A stretch of DNA of 17,415 nt from positions 1-17,415 of the forward strand of contig CAYUZY010000031.1 in assembly GCA_964448645.1 (NCBI GenBank). Direction: 5' to 3'. The notes below the pieces were generated by a model, which saw only the letters and a program-made list of their open reading frames with translations, did not search any database and was not told the origin of the DNA. Origin of the DNA: GCA-2719315 sp964448645 (GTDB lineage Bacteria; Bacteroidota; Bacteroidia; Flavobacteriales; Flavobacteriaceae). Shown here in pieces: positions 15,981-17,415 of this stretch (within the stretch, counting starts at the first letter, position 1; the number at the start of each line of letters is the position of its first letter). The translations under genes were made by a program, and so were the position numbers.

Positions 15981-16457
15981 ATGAGAAAAAAGCAGTCAAA
16001 AAAACGTCCATTACTTCCAGATCCAAAATATAAAGATCAGTTAGTTACAAGGTTTGTTAATAACCTTATGAAAAATGGTAAAAAATCAGTTGCTTTTAAG
16101 ATATTTTATGATTCAATATCAATAGTAGAGGATAAAAAAAATGAAGATGAAAAATCTGGAATTGAAATATGGAAAGATGCTTTGTCAAATGTAATGCCTC
16201 ATGTAGAAGTAAGGAGTAGGAGAATAGGAGGTGCTACTTTTCAAATTCCAATGCAAATTAGACCTGACAGAAAAATATCTTATGCTATGAAGTGGTTAAT
16301 TGATTCTGCAAGAAAACGAAATGAAAAATCTATGGCAAATAAACTTGCAAGTGAAGTTTTGGCTGCTTTTAAGGAGGAAGGTGCTGCTGTAAAGAAAAGA
16401 GTTGATACTCACAAAATGGCTGAAGCAAACAAAGCATTTTCACATTTTAGATTTTAA
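15981..16457 (+). CDS. rpsG: Ribosomal protein S7
   Basis: S7 (158 residues) nucleates assembly of the 30S head by binding the 3' major domain of 16S rRNA and contacts the E-site tRNA. The sequence begins MRKKQSKKRPLLPDPKY and shows the family core: VTRFVNNLMKNGKKSVAFKIFYD (22-44), NVMPHVEVRSRRIGGATFQIP (91-111) and AMKWLIDSARKR (122-133), with the C-terminal HKMAEANKAFSHFRF. An insert rich in lysine and aspartate (EDKKNEDEKSG, about 51-61) makes it slightly longer than many S7 proteins, which is ordinary for Bacteroidota. It lies 13 bases after rpsL and 10 bases before fusA, in one operon. Confidence 0.98.
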   Translation: MRKKQSKKRPLLPDPKYKDQLVTRFVNNLMKNGKKSVAFKIFYDSISIVEDKKNEDEKSGIEIWKDALSNVMPHVEVRSRRIGGATFQIPMQIRPDRKISYAMKWLIDSARKRNEKSMANKLASEVLAAFKEEGAAVKKRVDTHKMAEANKAFSHFRF

Positions 16458-16467
16458 ATATATATAA

Positions 16468-17415
16468 ATGCCTAGAGATTTAAAATATACAAGAAATATT
16501 GGAATTGCAGCTCATATAGATGCTGGAAAAACAACCACTACTGAGCGTATTTTGTTTTATACAGGAGTTAGTCATAAAATAGGTGAAGTCCATGATGGAG
16601 CTGCAACAATGGATTGGATGGAACAGGAGCAAGAAAGAGGTATTACAATAACATCGGCTGCAACCACATGCATATGGAATTTCCCAAGTAATCAAGGTAA
16701 ACCAACTGATAGTTCTAAACCTTATCAATTCAATATTATTGATACTCCTGGTCATGTTGATTTTACTGTTGAAGTTAATAGATCCCTTCGTGTTTTAGAT
16801 GGGTTAGTTTTTTTATTTTCGGCAGTTGATGGGGTTGAGCCTCAATCTGAAACTAATTGGAGATTAGCTGATAATTACAAAGTACCTAGAATAGGTTTTG
16901 TTAATAAAATGGATCGTCAAGGTGCAAATTTCTTAAATGTAGGCAATCAAGTAAAGGAAATGTTAAAATCAAATGCTGTTCCAATTGTGCTTAATATTGG
17001 AGAGGAAGAAGATTTTAAAGGAATTGTTGATCTAGTTACTAATAAAGCAATGATTTGGCATGAGGAAAATTATGGATCTACTTTTGATGAAGTACCAATT
17101 CCTGAAAATATGTTAGAAGATGTTAAAAAATACAGAGCAGAATTAATTGAAGCAGTTGCTGAATATGATGATAATTTGCTTGAAAAGTTTTTTGATAATC
17201 CGGATTCAATAAGTCCAGATGAAATTCATTCTGCTTTAAGAGATGCTACTCAAGACATGAGTATTATCCCTATGATATGTGGATCTTCATTTAAAAATAA
17301 AGGAGTACAATTTTTATTGGATGCTGTTTGTAGATATTTACCTTCTCCAGAAGATAAGAAAGCAATTACAGGTATTATTCCTAGAGATAATTCTGAAATT
17401 GAAAGAAAACCTAAT
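16468..17415 (+). CDS. fusA: Elongation factor G, N-terminal part (cut by window end)
   Basis: EF-G is the GTPase that moves tRNAs and mRNA through the ribosome after each peptide bond and helps split ribosomes after termination. The first 316 codons are present, out of about 700 in the family; the frame runs off the window. The start at 16468 (MPRDLKYTRNIGIAAHIDAG) is the expected one. GTP-binding motifs are G1 AHIDAGKT at 15-22, G2 RGITI at 57-61, G3 DTPGH at 92-96 (with the catalytic H96), G4 NKMD at 146-149 and G5 CGSSF at 271-275, where many EF-Gs have GSAF. The G' insert with the EMLKSNAVPIVLNIG and FKGIVDLV segments follows G4 as in canonical EF-G. Third gene of the str operon. Confidence 0.97.
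   Translation, partial: MPRDLKYTRNIGIAAHIDAGKTTTTERILFYTGVSHKIGEVHDGAATMDWMEQEQERGITITSAATTCIWNFPSNQGKPTDSSKPYQFNIIDTPGHVDFTVEVNRSLRVLDGLVFLFSAVDGVEPQSETNWRLADNYKVPRIGFVNKMDRQGANFLNVGNQVKEMLKSNAVPIVLNIGEEEDFKGIVDLVTNKAMIWHEENYGSTFDEVPIPENMLEDVKKYRAELIEAVAEYDDNLLEKFFDNPDSISPDEIHSALRDATQDMSIIPMICGSSFKNKGVQFLLDAVCRYLPSPEDKKAITGIIPRDNSEIERKPN

Noticed and set aside
16480..16755. Minus-strand open frame of 91 codons opposite fusA
   Set aside because: It is an antisense shadow of the conserved EF-G GTPase domain; its cysteine/serine-rich translation has no domain character.
1..17415. CRISPR arrays, insertion sequences, tRNA or rRNA genes, phage or toxin-antitoxin genes
   Set aside because: Looked for repeats with regular spacing, transposase motifs and cloverleaf-like segments and saw none; all longer stretches are explained by the genes listed.

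Overview
The window is AT-rich DNA from a member of the Bacteroidota, most likely a marine-type flavobacterium. This rests on two SusC/SusD outer-membrane pairs, Bacteroidota-type lipoprotein signals, promoters of the TTTG / TAnnTTTG type, few Shine-Dalgarno sequences, and an rpsL-rpsG-fusA cluster. The species cannot be told from the sequence alone.

Layout. Positions 2-256 (+) hold the 3' end of a TrkH-type potassium channel gene. It converges on, and overlaps by 4 bases, a minus-strand pair of housekeeping genes: rlmB-like (2292-1558) followed by rarA (1527-253). Divergent from rlmB is a plus-strand gene (2349-3794) for a lipoprotein joining an InlB-like repeat domain to an arylsulfotransferase-type propeller. 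A strong bidirectional terminator (3793-3825) separates it from the minus-strand transport block.

The transport block (14394 down to 3846) is two consecutive SusCD operons. Operon 2 is susC2 (14394-11113) and susD2 (11108-9786), and ends at a hairpin terminator (9737-9765). Operon 1 is susC1 (9566-6312), susD1 (6300-4708) and a third lipoprotein with a YGDGWNG domain (4700-3846), and ends at the shared bidirectional terminator. Each SusC forms a TonB-driven outer-membrane barrel and each SusD a lipoprotein lid; the third lipoprotein is probably an accessory surface binding protein. No glycoside hydrolase, lyase, sulfatase, peptidase, ECF sigma/anti-sigma pair or hybrid two-component regulator is encoded here, so the substrate cannot be assigned.

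Upstream of operon 2, a minus-strand gene (15314-14598) encodes a small exported protein of unknown function. Divergent from it on the plus strand is the str operon: rpsL (15593), rpsG (15981) and the first 316 codons of fusA (16468 to the window end), behind a textbook Bacteroidota promoter.

I see no clearly undescribed system. The most interesting points are repeated TAACAAAA elements and a dyad upstream of the two SusC operons, the unusual sulfotransferase-like fusion lipoprotein, and the third lipoprotein of operon 1.
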